DNA of 64,000 bases from Massilia sp. CFBP 13721 (GTDB lineage: Bacteria > Pseudomonadota > Gammaproteobacteria > Burkholderiales > Burkholderiaceae_D). A program made the translations under genes and the position numbers. Positions 27,420 through 36,821 of this stretch are shown piece after piece. Each line of letters starts with the position of its first letter. Position 1 is the stretch's first letter. Location of the stretch: contig NZ_JACYUY010000006.1 in NCBI RefSeq assembly GCF_014842025.1, positions 209,643 through 273,642 of the forward strand. The letters run 5' to 3'. The notes under the pieces are model-generated. The model was not told the origin of the DNA. It searched no databases and saw nothing but the letters and a program-made list of their open reading frames with translations.

Positions 27420-30400
27420 TGCACAAAGAAATCGACTTTGAAAACGACATTGAGCACGCGCTGATCAGCAGCGGAGGCTACGAAAAGGGTGACCCCACCA
27501 CCTACGACCCGGAAACCGCGCTGTTCGCGGCGGATGTGGTCGCCTTTGTGCAGAAGACGCAGCCAAGAATCTGGACGCGCCTGACCCAGCTTGACGCGGC
27601 CAAAGCACCTATGATGCTGCTGGACAGTTTAGTAAAAGAGCTTGCCGCCAAAGGGGCGCTAACAATTTTACGCGAGGGTTTCAAGTGCGTGGGTAAGACT
27701 GTGCGGCTGGCCTACTTTGCGCCCAACACTGGGCTGGACCCCTCAAGTACCGAGCGTTACGACGACAACCGCCTGACCATCGTGCGACAGGTGAACACCA
27801 AGAGCGGAGCGATACCCGACGTGGTGCTGGCGGTGAATGGCTTGCCCGTGGCCACGCTGGAGCTAAAAAACCCGATGTCGGCCACGCTTTGGAACGTGGA
27901 GAACGCGAAATACCAGTATCGATTTGAGCGCGACCCCAAGGAACTGTTGTTTGCCTTCAAGCAGCGTTGTCTGGTGCATTTTGCGGTGGATACTGAGCTG
28001 GTTTTCATGACCACCAAGCTGGAAGGCAAAGACACGTTCTTCCTGCCCTTCAATCTCGGGTACAACCATGGTGCGGGCAACCCACCAATGGTGGGAGATG
28101 TACGCACCACCTACCTTTGGCACAAGGCCTTGACCCGTGACAGCCTGATGGACATCCTCGCCCGCTTTGTCCACCTGGATGTCGAGGAAAAGACCATCGT
28201 CACCGAAAAGGGTATCAAGCGCCACCGCAAGGAGTCAATGATCTTCCCGCGCTACCACCAGTTGGATGCGGTTCGGGCGCTGACCGACCACGCCCAGGCA
28301 CATGGTTCAGGGCACAACTACTTGATCCAGCATTCTGCTGGCTCAGGCAAATCAAACTCGATTGCTTGGTTGGCGCACCGGCTCTCTAGCCTGCACGACG
28401 CCAACAACGAGAAGATTTTTCATTCGGTGGTGGTGATCACTGACCGGCGCGTGCTGGACCAACAGCTGCAAGACACGATTTTCCAGTTTGAGCACAAGCT
28501 GGGCGTGGTGCAGAAGATCGACGAAAACACGCAGCAGTTGGCGAAGTCGCTGGCTGATGGCGTGCCGATCATCATTTCCACCATCCAGAAATTCCCCTTC
28601 ATCACCCAAGCGCTCCGCACGATGGAGGCCAGCGGCAAAGGGGTGGCCATTTCGACAGCTGGCAAGCGTTTCGCGGTGATCGTGGACGAGGCCCACAGTT
28701 CGCAAAGTGGTGAAACTGCGATGGAGCTGCGCAAGATCTTAAACAAAGACGGAATTGAATCCGCCATTGCCGAGCAGTTGCTGGATATGGATGACGATGC
28801 CTTGAGCGAAGAGGCGAAGAAGGAGCTGCTGCGCGAACAACTCAAGCGCGCCAAACAGCCCAACTTGAGTTTCTTTGCCTTCACCGCAACGCCCAAGTTC
28901 AAGACCCTGGCCGTTTTCAATGAACCCGGCCCAAACGGCAAAGCGCCGTTCCACCACTACAGCATGCGGCAAGCCATTGAGGAAGGCTTCATTCACGACG
29001 TGCTGGCGCACTACACCTGCTACAAGCGCTACTACAAGCTAATCCAAAAGGTAGAGGCTGATCCGGAGGTGCCGCGCCGTAAGGCCGCCCGCGCATTGGC
29101 GCGGTTCGTCGAGTTTCACGACTACGAGATCGCGCAGAAGGTTGAAGTGATCGTTGAGCACTTCCGCACCCATACCCGCCACAAGATTGGCGGTCGGGCC
29201 AAAGCGATGGTGGTGACCGGCTCGCGCGAACACGCTGTGCGCTACAAGCTGGGGTTCGACAAGTACATCAAGGACAAGGGCTACACCGATGTGAAATCGC
29301 TGGTAGCTTTCTCGGGTGAAATCACGCTCAAAGATTTCGCCGACAAGAAATTCACCGAAGTGAGCATGAACCACGGCATAAAGGAATCTGAGCTGCCGGA
29401 GAAGTTCAACACTGAGGAATACCAAGTTTTGCTGGTGGCCGAGAAGTACCAGACGGGCTTTGACCAGCCACTGTTGCACAGTATGTACGTCGACAAGCGA
29501 TTATCCGGCATCCAGGCGGTACAGACGCTGTCGCGCCTGAATCGCACAACACGAGGCAAGACCGACACTTTCGTGCTCGATTTTGTCAACGAGCCTGAGG
29601 ACATCTACACCGCCTTCAAGCCCTATTATGAGACGACGGACAAGGGCGAGGACACCGATCCGCAACAGCTCAACACACTGGCACATACGCTGGGTGGCTG
29701 GAAGATTTACACTGAGGCAGAGGTCAGCGCTTGGTGCGAGATCTGGTTCCGCAACAGGTTGAACCCCACTGGCGGCGAGCATAAGAAATTGAATGGCCTG
29801 CTCGATCTGGCGATTGAGCGATTCAAGAAGCTCGGGGAAGAGGACCAGAACCTGTTCAGGGGGCAGCTGGTCAGCTTCCGCAATCTGTACAGCTTTGTTT
29901 CTCAAATCGTGCCTTACCAAGACTCCGATCACGAGAAGCTGTACACCTACGCCCGTTTCCTTCTGACCAAGCTGCCTCGCACCACGGACAACCGGACAGT
30001 CCAGGTCGACGACGAGGTCGAGCTCAAGTATTACCGACTGCAAAAGATCAGCGAAGGGGCCATCGATCTAAAAGTTGGTGAAGCTGAGGCGCTTTATGGG
30101 CCAACCGATGTGGGCACAGGTCAAGCAGACGAGGACGTTCAGCTGTCCACCTTAGTTGGCAAGCTCAATGAGCGCTTCGGGACGGAGTTCACTCCCGCTG
30201 ATCAGCTTTTCTTCGATCAGGTCCGTGAAACTGCAGTGGCTAATATCCAGTTGCGGCAGGCCGTCATGGCCAACAGCATAGAAAATTTCGAGCCAGTGTT
30301 TAACAAGCAGCTTGAAAATCTATTCATTGAGCGTATGGATGGCAACGAGGATATTTTCGTTCGTCTCATGAATGACGAGGCGTTTAGAAACGTTGCTGCG

Positions 30401-30460
30401 AGTCATTTGATGCGAGCCGTTTATCAACAAATTCGCACTAAGCCGGACGTGCCGGATTGA
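27419..30460 (+). CDS. hsdR: Type I restriction endonuclease subunit HsdR
   Basis: 1013 residues from ATG 27419, which overlaps the previous stop (TGATG). The N-terminal PD-(D/E)XK nuclease domain contains VATLELKNP (about residue 147). A superfamily 2 translocase follows, with Walker A AGSGKSN (about 306), DEAH in VDEAHSSQ (about 421) and motif III FTATP. The C-terminal region carries the helical HsdM-docking domain. Length and motifs are normal. It cuts unmethylated DNA at a distance from the HsdS target. Confidence 0.95.
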   Translation: MHKEIDFENDIEHALISSGGYEKGDPTTYDPETALFAADVVAFVQKTQPRIWTRLTQLDAAKAPMMLLDSLVKELAAKGALTILREGFKCVGKTVRLAYFAPNTGLDPSSTERYDDNRLTIVRQVNTKSGAIPDVVLAVNGLPVATLELKNPMSATLWNVENAKYQYRFERDPKELLFAFKQRCLVHFAVDTELVFMTTKLEGKDTFFLPFNLGYNHGAGNPPMVGDVRTTYLWHKALTRDSLMDILARFVHLDVEEKTIVTEKGIKRHRKESMIFPRYHQLDAVRALTDHAQAHGSGHNYLIQHSAGSGKSNSIAWLAHRLSSLHDANNEKIFHSVVVITDRRVLDQQLQDTIFQFEHKLGVVQKIDENTQQLAKSLADGVPIIISTIQKFPFITQALRTMEASGKGVAISTAGKRFAVIVDEAHSSQSGETAMELRKILNKDGIESAIAEQLLDMDDDALSEEAKKELLREQLKRAKQPNLSFFAFTATPKFKTLAVFNEPGPNGKAPFHHYSMRQAIEEGFIHDVLAHYTCYKRYYKLIQKVEADPEVPRRKAARALARFVEFHDYEIAQKVEVIVEHFRTHTRHKIGGRAKAMVVTGSREHAVRYKLGFDKYIKDKGYTDVKSLVAFSGEITLKDFADKKFTEVSMNHGIKESELPEKFNTEEYQVLLVAEKYQTGFDQPLLHSMYVDKRLSGIQAVQTLSRLNRTTRGKTDTFVLDFVNEPEDIYTAFKPYYETTDKGEDTDPQQLNTLAHTLGGWKIYTEAEVSAWCEIWFRNRLNPTGGEHKKLNGLLDLAIERFKKLGEEDQNLFRGQLVSFRNLYSFVSQIVPYQDSDHEKLYTYARFLLTKLPRTTDNRTVQVDDEVELKYYRLQKISEGAIDLKVGEAEALYGPTDVGTGQADEDVQLSTLVGKLNERFGTEFTPADQLFFDQVRETAVANIQLRQAVMANSIENFEPVFNKQLENLFIERMDGNEDIFVRLMNDEAFRNVAASHLMRAVYQQIRTKPDVPD

Positions 30461-30586
30461 TACATATTTGACGCCGAACCCGTTCCCCGTATAGCCCGAA
30501 CTCGTCAGAAACGAGTGCGGGGGGCGAGGGCGCGGGGACAAATCCAGAAATGGACCGACACGAGGACTGTGGGATCCCACAAACGA

Positions 30587-30614
30587 CAACGCCCACTTGC
30601 ATGAGTGGGCGTTG
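30587..30614 (-). terminator. tRNA-Phe type B hairpin
   Basis: Perfect 11-base stem CAACGCCCACT (30587-30597), loop TGCATG, complement 30604-30614, sixteen bases past the tRNA 3' end. The same hairpin, and roughly 90 bases of similar sequence around it, recurs at 45850-45940. Confidence 0.75.
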
Positions 30615-30629
30615 CGTGAACGATATTCT

Positions 30630-30705
30630 TGGTGGCCCGGGGCGGAATCGAACCACCGACACAAGGATTTTCAATCCTCTGCTCTACCAACTGAGCTACC
30701 AGGCC
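30630..30705 (-). tRNA. tRNA-Phe(GAA), right boundary of the island
   Basis: 76 bases including an encoded CCA. Acceptor stem GGCCTGG pairs with CCGGGCC. D-loop AGCTCAGTTGGTAGAGC and anticodon stem-loop AGGATTGAAAATCCT with anticodon GAA are regular, and the T-arm GGTGGTTCGATTCCGCC is normal. Intact and probably functional. It is the restored target of the island. Confidence 0.96.
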
Positions 30706-30765
30706 AAGGCGGCGATTTTAGCATGAAGTTCCAGCTCGTCCATAGTTTTCGAGAACAAAAAAACT

Positions 30766-31761
30766 TCAGTGCGCATGCTGCATGCGCCGCCAGCGTGCCG
30801 GCGAGGTGCCGGTTTCGCGTTTGAAGGCGCGCGCAAAGGCGGCTTCGGATTCGTAGCCGACCTCCAGCGCGACCGCGGCCACCGGCGCGCGTCCGCCGCG
30901 CAGCAGGCCGGCAGCCGCTTCCATCCGCCAGCGCGCCAGGTATTGCATCGGTGGCTGGCCCAGGAGGCGCAGGAAGCGGGCGCAGAAGACCGAGCGCGAC
31001 AGGTTGGATGCGCGCGCCAGGTCGTCGATGGTCCAGGGGCGCGCCGGGGCGCGGTGGATCAGGGCCAGGGCGCGTCCAATCTGGTGGTCGCGCAGGCCGG
31101 CCAGCCAGCCGGTGCTGCCGGCCGGCAGGCATTCCAGGTAGCGCCGCAGGGCGTCGATGAACATGGTTTCGCTGGCGCGTTCGAGCAGGGCGGCGGCGCC
31201 CGGCTGGCCGCGGTCGGCGCGCAGGGCCAGCTGGCCCAGTTCGCTGTGCGCGGTCACGCTGTTCGCTGCCGGCAGGTGCAGCAGGCGCGGCAGCGAGTCG
31301 AGCAGGGGATTGAAAGGGTGGCGGTCGCAGGAGAGGAAACCGCAGACCAGCACCGTGTCGCCCGGCGCCGCGGCTTCGCCCCAGGAAAATTCGTACTGCG
31401 AATGAAATACGACCGGGATCGGCTTCGGCGCGTCGCGCGTGGCTGCGACCCAGGCCGGATCGATGCGCGCCGGCTGCCGTGCCGGGTCGTTCGAGAGCAC
31501 GTGGCCGTCGCCGTGCGGCAGGATGACGACGTCGCCGGCACGCATGCGCACCGGCTTCAGGCCGGCCACGCAGGCCCAGCCGTCGCCCTTGGTCAGCACG
31601 TGGTATTCCATGACGTGCTCGGCGTCGGGGAACAGCAGGCGGCCGAGTTCGCGCATCGGCGGCGCCTCGACCGACCAGATGCTCGGGAAGCTGATCTGGT
31701 AGAAGACGGCGCCACGCAGGCGCACCGAACGCAGCACGTCGGAGAGGGTATCGGTTTGCAT
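30766..31761 (-). CDS. AraC-family transcriptional regulator
   Basis: 331 residues. The N-terminal half is a cupin-like sensory domain (VMEYHVLTKGDGWACVAG, GDVVILPHGDGHV), and the C-terminal 100 residues carry the two helix-turn-helix units of AraC/XylS regulators (IDDLARASNLSRSVFCARF; VALEVGYESEAAFARAF). It is divergent from a methyltransferase gene, with 112 bases between them, and may regulate it. Inducer is unknown. Confidence 0.88.
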   Translation of the reverse strand: MQTDTLSDVLRSVRLRGAVFYQISFPSIWSVEAPPMRELGRLLFPDAEHVMEYHVLTKGDGWACVAGLKPVRMRAGDVVILPHGDGHVLSNDPARQPARIDPAWVAATRDAPKPIPVVFHSQYEFSWGEAAAPGDTVLVCGFLSCDRHPFNPLLDSLPRLLHLPAANSVTAHSELGQLALRADRGQPGAAALLERASETMFIDALRRYLECLPAGSTGWLAGLRDHQIGRALALIHRAPARPWTIDDLARASNLSRSVFCARFLRLLGQPPMQYLARWRMEAAAGLLRGGRAPVAAVALEVGYESEAAFARAFKRETGTSPARWRRMQHAH

Positions 31762-31873
31762 GGCGTATCAGGATGCGCGGGCAAAACGCGCCGACGCCCG
31801 GTCAAGCGAGCCACTGCCGCGCACACCATACTCAAATACTCGCACATTCAATTCGAGAATGGAGGATGACACC

Positions 31874-32737
31874 ATGGACAAGACAACGCAATCGACCCCG
31901 GGCGTAAGCGCCGGGCGCGGCGCCGCGCAGCCGGACTATGCCGCCATCAAGGCGCGCCAGCAGGCGGCCTGGGCCAGCGGCGACTTCGCCATCATCGGCG
32001 TGACCCTGCAGATCGTCGGCGAGACGCTGGCCGAGGCCGCCGACATCCGCGCCGGCGAGACCGTCATCGACGTCGCCGCCGGCAACGGCAACGCGTCGCT
32101 GGCGGCGGCGCACCGGCTGGCGCGCGTCACCTCGACCGATTACGTGCCGGCCCTGCTCGAGAAGGGGCGGGCACGCGCCGCCGCCGAGGAACTCGACATC
32201 GCGTTCCAGGTGGCCGACGCCGAGAACCTGCCCTATGCGGACGGCAGTTTCGACGTCGCGCTGTCGACCTTCGGCGTGATGTTCGCGCCCGACCATCGGC
32301 GCAGTGCCGGCGAACTGCTGCGCGTGGTGCGCGCGGGCGGCCGCATCGGGCTGGCCAGCTGGACGCCCGACAGTTTCGTCGGCCAGCTGTTCAAACTGGT
32401 GGGCAAGGCGGTGCCGCCACCGGCGGGCGTCATGTCGTCGCTGCTGTGGGGCACCGAGGCCTACCTGGGCGAACTGTTCGGGGAAGCCTCCGCCGACATC
32501 CGCACGGCGCGCCGCAGCTTTACGTTCCGCTATGCGTCGGCGGCGCACTGGCTGCAGGTGTTCCGCGATTACTACGGTCCCGTGAACAAGGCCTTCGCCG
32601 CACTCGACAGCGCCGGCCAGGCGGCGCTCGAACAGGACATCCTGGCCCTGCTCAAACGCACCAATACCGATGGCAGCGCATCGATGGTGGTGCCGTCGGA
32701 CTACCTGGAGGCGGTGATCGTCAAGCGCAGCGCCTGA
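31874..32737 (+). CDS. SAM-dependent methyltransferase (class I)
   Basis: 287 residues from ATG 31874, supported by GGAGGA at 31861-31866. The Rossmann methyltransferase core has motif I VIDVAAGNGNASL, an acidic loop TSTDYVPALL, ADAENLPYADGSFD, then the ubiE-like VALSTFGVMFAPD. Substrate is unclear. Its divergent AraC neighbour is the likely regulator. Confidence 0.85.
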   Translation: MDKTTQSTPGVSAGRGAAQPDYAAIKARQQAAWASGDFAIIGVTLQIVGETLAEAADIRAGETVIDVAAGNGNASLAAAHRLARVTSTDYVPALLEKGRARAAAEELDIAFQVADAENLPYADGSFDVALSTFGVMFAPDHRRSAGELLRVVRAGGRIGLASWTPDSFVGQLFKLVGKAVPPPAGVMSSLLWGTEAYLGELFGEASADIRTARRSFTFRYASAAHWLQVFRDYYGPVNKAFAALDSAGQAALEQDILALLKRTNTDGSASMVVPSDYLEAVIVKRSA

Positions 32738-32768
32738 TGGGGGGCCAAGGTGGCTGCGGCCAAAAGAA

Positions 32769-32801
32769 AACCGGGCGGAGACTCGCGTCGTCCGCCCGGT
32801 T
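32769..32801. terminator. Bidirectional terminator
   Basis: Perfect 11-base stem AACCGGGCGGA (32769-32779) and complement (32791-32801), placed between the convergent methyltransferase and metalloprotease genes. Confidence 0.88.
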
Positions 32802-32832
32802 GCTTTACTGCTCAGCTGTTACGCCCTTCCGA

Positions 32833-34314
32833 TTACCAGCCCAGATCCTTCAGCAGTGGCAGCGTCAGGTCTTTCGGCGGCGACACTTGCAGGGTCAGGT
32901 CGGCGCTGATGTTCGGTTCCATCAGCAGGTTCGGGAAGGCCGACACGTCCCAGTGCGAGACCGACGAGCCGCCGATCAGCGGGTTCGGCGTGTACAGCAG
33001 CGGACGGCCTGCCAGGTCGGCGCCGGCCTTGCGGGTCGGGTCGGTGGCCAGCGATGCCATCACGGTGCCTGGCGCGCTGCGCGTGCCGTATTTCACGGCG
33101 TTGACGACGGCTGCCTTCAGGGCTGCACCGTCTTCCATGGTCACGCCCACCGATGGGATGCGCACGGCTGGATCGGCGCCGCCCGGGGTGAAGGTGCCGG
33201 CCACGTTGTTGACCAGGATCGCAGCGACTGCACCGGCGTTTTGCGCATTGATCACCTTGACGGTGAAGTTGCAACCGCCACGGTCGATGATCGCCACCTT
33301 GCCGCGCACGGCGGCGGTGTTGGCGGCGTCGAACGCCGAGCAGGCATGGCCCAGTTCACCAGCCTGGGGGGCCACGTTGGCCAGCGCGCCGAGCTTGCCG
33401 ACCGTTGGCGCAGGACCGAACGGCGACGCGCTGTACAGCGAGACCGGCACGTTGCCCGCCGGGCTCGTTGCTTTCACGATCGGCAACGGGGCCAGGATGG
33501 AGGCGCCGGCGACGGCGTTCGGACCGGTCCAGGCCAGTTGCAGCGGGTTGATGGCCGACAGGCGGCGTTCGTTCGAGCTCATGTTCAACCAGCTCTTCTG
33601 GGCTGTGTTGTCGTACATGAACTCTTCCCACACGCTCGGCAGGCCGCCGGTGGCGACGTAGGCGGTGCCGGCGGCGTTGATGCGGTAACCGTTCGAGGTG
33701 TTCACGCTGGTCACCGAGAAGCCCAGGCCGTGGCCCAGTTCGTGCAGCAGGGTGGCGGCGAAGTTCACCTGGCTGCCGGCATTGCCGTCCAGGCCCAGGT
33801 AGAACGGGCTGTTGTCGAGGCAGCCTGGCTGGCCGAGGCGGGCATTGAACTGGGTCTTGATGTCGACGTTGTCGTAGCCAGTGGTATCAGGCTGGCCCGC
33901 GCTCAGGTTGGTGCCGGCGAGCTTGTTGGCCAGGGCTTGTGGATACCAGGTGCCAGGCTTGCCGCCTGGGAAATCGTGCCAGATGTTCCAGGCCGATGCG
34001 CTGCCCAGGGTGGCCGAGGTTGCGGTGCAGGTCAGGTTTTCCCACGCGGCCGAGACGACGATCTCGACGTTACTGTTCAGGTTGCGTTCCCAGATGTCGG
34101 CGACGTAGCGATAGACGTTGAGACGCTGCTGGCCCAGCGTGGTGCCGGTGTTGCCGCCGATCGGGGCGACAGGGGTCGGGTCGTTGAAACCGACGCCGGC
34201 CGCGTCGCGGCTCTGGATGCGGATGGTGGCGGCTTCCGCGGCCAGGCAGGACAGGGCGCAGGCGGCGGCGATCAGCGAGCGCACGGCGTTACGCGAAAAT
34301 TGATTGGTGCGCAT
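32833..34314 (-). CDS. Secreted metalloprotease with PA domain
   Basis: 493 residues with an N-terminal signal peptide (RSLIAAACALSCLAAEA). The zinc motif HELGHGLGF near residue 200 is a HExxHxxGF metallopeptidase site. A protease-associated (PA) domain follows at about 290-400 (RGKVAIIDRGGCNFTVKV). By family it should be exported and degrade extracellular protein. It starts two bases after the 34317-34748 gene, so the two are one operon. Confidence 0.85.
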   Translation of the reverse strand: MRTNQFSRNAVRSLIAAACALSCLAAEAATIRIQSRDAAGVGFNDPTPVAPIGGNTGTTLGQQRLNVYRYVADIWERNLNSNVEIVVSAAWENLTCTATSATLGSASAWNIWHDFPGGKPGTWYPQALANKLAGTNLSAGQPDTTGYDNVDIKTQFNARLGQPGCLDNSPFYLGLDGNAGSQVNFAATLLHELGHGLGFSVTSVNTSNGYRINAAGTAYVATGGLPSVWEEFMYDNTAQKSWLNMSSNERRLSAINPLQLAWTGPNAVAGASILAPLPIVKATSPAGNVPVSLYSASPFGPAPTVGKLGALANVAPQAGELGHACSAFDAANTAAVRGKVAIIDRGGCNFTVKVINAQNAGAVAAILVNNVAGTFTPGGADPAVRIPSVGVTMEDGAALKAAVVNAVKYGTRSAPGTVMASLATDPTRKAGADLAGRPLLYTPNPLIGGSSVSHWDVSAFPNLLMEPNISADLTLQVSPPKDLTLPLLKDLGW

Positions 34315-34316
34315 GT

Positions 34317-34748
34317 TTACTCCGTTTCAACCTTGTTGGTGTGGACGTGACCGACGGTGACAGCGGACTTGGCCGCGTCGTGCGAGTCGAAGCATTGCAT
34401 TTCGATGCTGCCGTCGGCTTTGCGAACGGCAACGGACGAGGTCACGAACTCGTCGGTCAGGCGGGCGCCGCGGGCGCCGCTGACGTGGAATTTCTGCAGT
34501 GGCGTTTGCGGTGCGACGCGCGGCGCCATGCGCAGGTTGTTCGCCGCTTGCGTGCGCAGTGCCGTCGCTTCCGCGGCGGTGGCGTTGCGCAGCTTGCCGG
34601 TGTCGGCGTCGCGCACGACGGTCAGCGCGTCATTCGACTGGAGCGGCGCTTCCTGGGCGACGGCGGACTGGCTGACGAGGCCCAGCAGGGCCAGGGTGAT
34701 GCCGGCGGCGCACAGCAGGCGCTGGCCGGACTGATGTTTCTGGGACAT
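34317..34748 (-). CDS. Exported hypothetical protein coupled to the metalloprotease
   Basis: 143 residues from ATG 34748 (ribosome site GGAG). Signal peptide LLCAAGITLALLGLVSQSAVAQ. The mature part is soluble, with no recognised domain. It is two bases upstream of the protease start, so it may be a chaperone, inhibitor or propeptide-like partner (inference). Confidence 0.7.
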   Translation of the reverse strand: MSQKHQSGQRLLCAAGITLALLGLVSQSAVAQEAPLQSNDALTVVRDADTGKLRNATAAEATALRTQAANNLRMAPRVAPQTPLQKFHVSGARGARLTDEFVTSSVAVRKADGSIEMQCFDSHDAAKSAVTVGHVHTNKVETE

Positions 34749-34812
34749 GACTATCTCCTGGTATTGAGGTGTGCGAAGCGCATTGCGCTCCGGCTTGGGT
34801 AAACCGTATCGA

Positions 34813-35463
34813 TCAGCCGCGCTTGCGACGGCGCGACATCGCCAGGCCCATGACGCCGGCGAACAGGATGGCCATGGTGGTTGGCTCTGGGACAGCGGTG
34901 GCATCGCCGATGGCGTCGATGCTCAGGCTGTCGATGCCCACATAGGCGGCGAGATCGGCGCTGCCGGTGTATTGCACGGCGAAGCGGGCGTTGCCGCTAG
35001 CCGCGACGTCGAAGGCGTAACGCACCCAGCCGTCGGTGCCGATGGTCACCGGGGTCGACATCGAGAACGCGTTCAGGGCGCTGCTGCCATTGCTGAAGCC
35101 GAACGACAGCTGGTCGCTAAAGCCAGGGTCGACAGCGGCGCGCAGCCAGAACGAGACAGTGGCGCCGGTCGCACCGGTTGCGAACTCTGGCGTGATCAGC
35201 CAGTTGTTGATGATGCCGCCGGCGCCAGCATTGTTGTAGTTGGCGGCAGCATAGCTGCCGGCGTCGCCGCTATAGGCAGGGAAGATGGTTTCGACGCCCT
35301 GGAACCAGCTGGTGCTGCCAGGTGGCGCGCTGGCATTGCTCAGTACCCAGCCTTGCGACGTCAGGTTGCCAACGTTGTCGAACCCTTCCGACAGCAAGGT
35401 TGCGGCCTGGGCCGACAGGGCCATACCGGAAAATGCTAATGCAACAAGTGCTTTCTTCATCAT
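34813..35463 (-). CDS. PEP-CTERM sorted exported protein
   Basis: 216 residues from ATG 35463 (GGAGG eight bases upstream). Signal peptide, then a jelly-roll choice-of-anchor-J-like domain (LLSEGFDNVG, NNWLITPEF), and a C-terminal VPEPTT, hydrophobic segment and RRRKRG tail: the PEP-CTERM exosortase sorting signal. It should be processed by an exosortase and anchored or released at the envelope. No exosortase gene is in the window. Confidence 0.92.
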   Translation of the reverse strand: MMKKALVALAFSGMALSAQAATLLSEGFDNVGNLTSQGWVLSNASAPPGSTSWFQGVETIFPAYSGDAGSYAAANYNNAGAGGIINNWLITPEFATGATGATVSFWLRAAVDPGFSDQLSFGFSNGSSALNAFSMSTPVTIGTDGWVRYAFDVAASGNARFAVQYTGSADLAAYVGIDSLSIDAIGDATAVPEPTTMAILFAGVMGLAMSRRRKRG

Positions 35464-35712
35464 CTGATCCACCTCCGTAGTTTTAGACGTTGAGGCAGCG
35501 CTGGAATTCGAGTTTTGCGTTTTGCGCTGCTTCAGTGTTTCGCGGCAATACTACTCACCGACGCTGCACAGTATGCATTTAGCGTGCCAAGAAACTATGT
35601 CGTTGATTTCCAAGGAGAATATTTATCAGATGAAAATTTTGATAAGAAAATGTAAGAATTTCCGACAAAACGGCGACAGCTGGTTACATGTTGCACCAAT
35701 ATGGTGCATATT

Positions 35713-36624
35713 TTATAACTTTGCGTTATTGTCTATCGGCTGGGCAAGTGATTTCAGCCAGGGTTGCAGCCCGTCGATCGCCTCTTCCTTCGACTTCGCT
35801 TCGATCTCGATCCACGGCGCGGCGGCATAGCAGCCCGGCATGGTATCGATCAGGTCGGCATGCTGGCGGTCATTGAAACCGCTGCGCCCGTTCGAGATAT
35901 GCACCAGCTGGTGCGCCGGCTCGGCCCAGGTGGCGCGGGCCTTCAGCAGCATGTCCTCGACGCTCGAGTGGTCGTAGCTGGGCAGGTCTTCGTGCACGAT
36001 GTGGTGGTGGGCATCGAAGACCATCGGCACGCCGGCGCGCAGGCAGATGGCGTGGATCTCTTCCGCGCTGTACGAGTATTCGTCGTTCTCCAGCCCGAGC
36101 CGGTAGCGGATCGCATCGGGCAGGGTGGCGATGCACTTCACCAGTGCATCGGCCCGGTTGGCCTTGCCGCCGTGGATTTCGAGCAGGGCCCAGGGCGAGC
36201 GCGGCTGGGCCAGCAAATCCATGATGTCGGCGTGCATCTGCAGGATCTTGATGCTGTTGGCGACCACGTCCGGCGAATCGGAACTGAGCACCACGAACTG
36301 GTCCGGGTGCATTACCAGGCGGATGCCGGCCTCGAGCGCACGTTTGCCGGTACGCGCCAGGCTGGTGGCCAGCGTCTGCAGGATCGACAGGCCTTCGGGC
36401 GTGTCGGCGAAGGGAAAGATCGAAGAGGGCAGGCGGTACAGCGAGATGCCGTGCTGTGCGCAATAGCGCAAGGCGGCGTCGAGCGTCTGCAAATTGTCCC
36501 GGTAGATGTCTTCCAGAATCTTGTTCTGGGCATCGGCCGATTGCGCATGCAGGCGCGTGCGCGTGACGGTGCGGTAGCGGATGTCTTTTGAAACGGTAAT
36601 GCAGACCAGACCCAGATGCGGCAT
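35713..36624 (-). CDS. uvsE: UV damage endonuclease UvsE
   Basis: 303 residues beginning MPHLGLVCITVSKDIRYRTVT. UVDE signatures are SLYRLPSSIFPFAD, VMHPDQFVVLSS, LENDEYSYSAEEI and FDAHHHIVH, which together supply the metal-binding residues of the TIM barrel. It nicks DNA 5' of UV photoproducts. Stand-alone gene. Confidence 0.93.
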   Translation of the reverse strand: MPHLGLVCITVSKDIRYRTVTRTRLHAQSADAQNKILEDIYRDNLQTLDAALRYCAQHGISLYRLPSSIFPFADTPEGLSILQTLATSLARTGKRALEAGIRLVMHPDQFVVLSSDSPDVVANSIKILQMHADIMDLLAQPRSPWALLEIHGGKANRADALVKCIATLPDAIRYRLGLENDEYSYSAEEIHAICLRAGVPMVFDAHHHIVHEDLPSYDHSSVEDMLLKARATWAEPAHQLVHISNGRSGFNDRQHADLIDTMPGCYAAAPWIEIEAKSKEEAIDGLQPWLKSLAQPIDNNAKL

Positions 36625-36727
36625 GCGAACCTCGCGTAATCATTGAGAAAAAGTAGGAAAAGTATAGGCCGATGGCTTTGATGCCGGAATTCAGTTGGCA
36701 TACAGCAGCAAGGAGACTGAAAAGCGA

Positions 36728-36761
36728 AACGCCACCATCCGGCAGCGCGGATGGTGGCGTT
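36728..36761. terminator. Perfect 14-base hairpin in the uvsE-merR gap
   Basis: AACGCCACCATCCG (36728-36741), loop GCAGCG, exact complement 36748-36761. No gene ends here on the plus strand, and uvsE runs away from it. It could end a small RNA or antisense transcript. No long T run follows on the plus strand; a T-rich run is present on the minus strand. Confidence 0.6.
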
Positions 36762-36821
36762 CCTGGTGCCGCTGCCGCGTTTGCCCACGCCATGCGCAAC
36801 CTCCAGCAATGTAGAACGCGT

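Larger units (their letters stand above)
8723..30705. mobile_element. Genomic island integrated at tRNA-Phe
   Basis: About 22 kb between a 3' tRNA-Phe fragment (8723-8768) and a complete tRNA-Phe (30630-30705) in the same orientation. Contents fit an integrated element: tyrosine integrase, ParA, a DUF3987 primase/helicase-like protein, repeat arrays, unknown small genes and a type I restriction operon. Composition is more AT-rich and patchier than the flanks. No conjugation genes are visible, so it would need mobilisation by another element or is a phage-satellite-like island. Confidence 0.75.
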
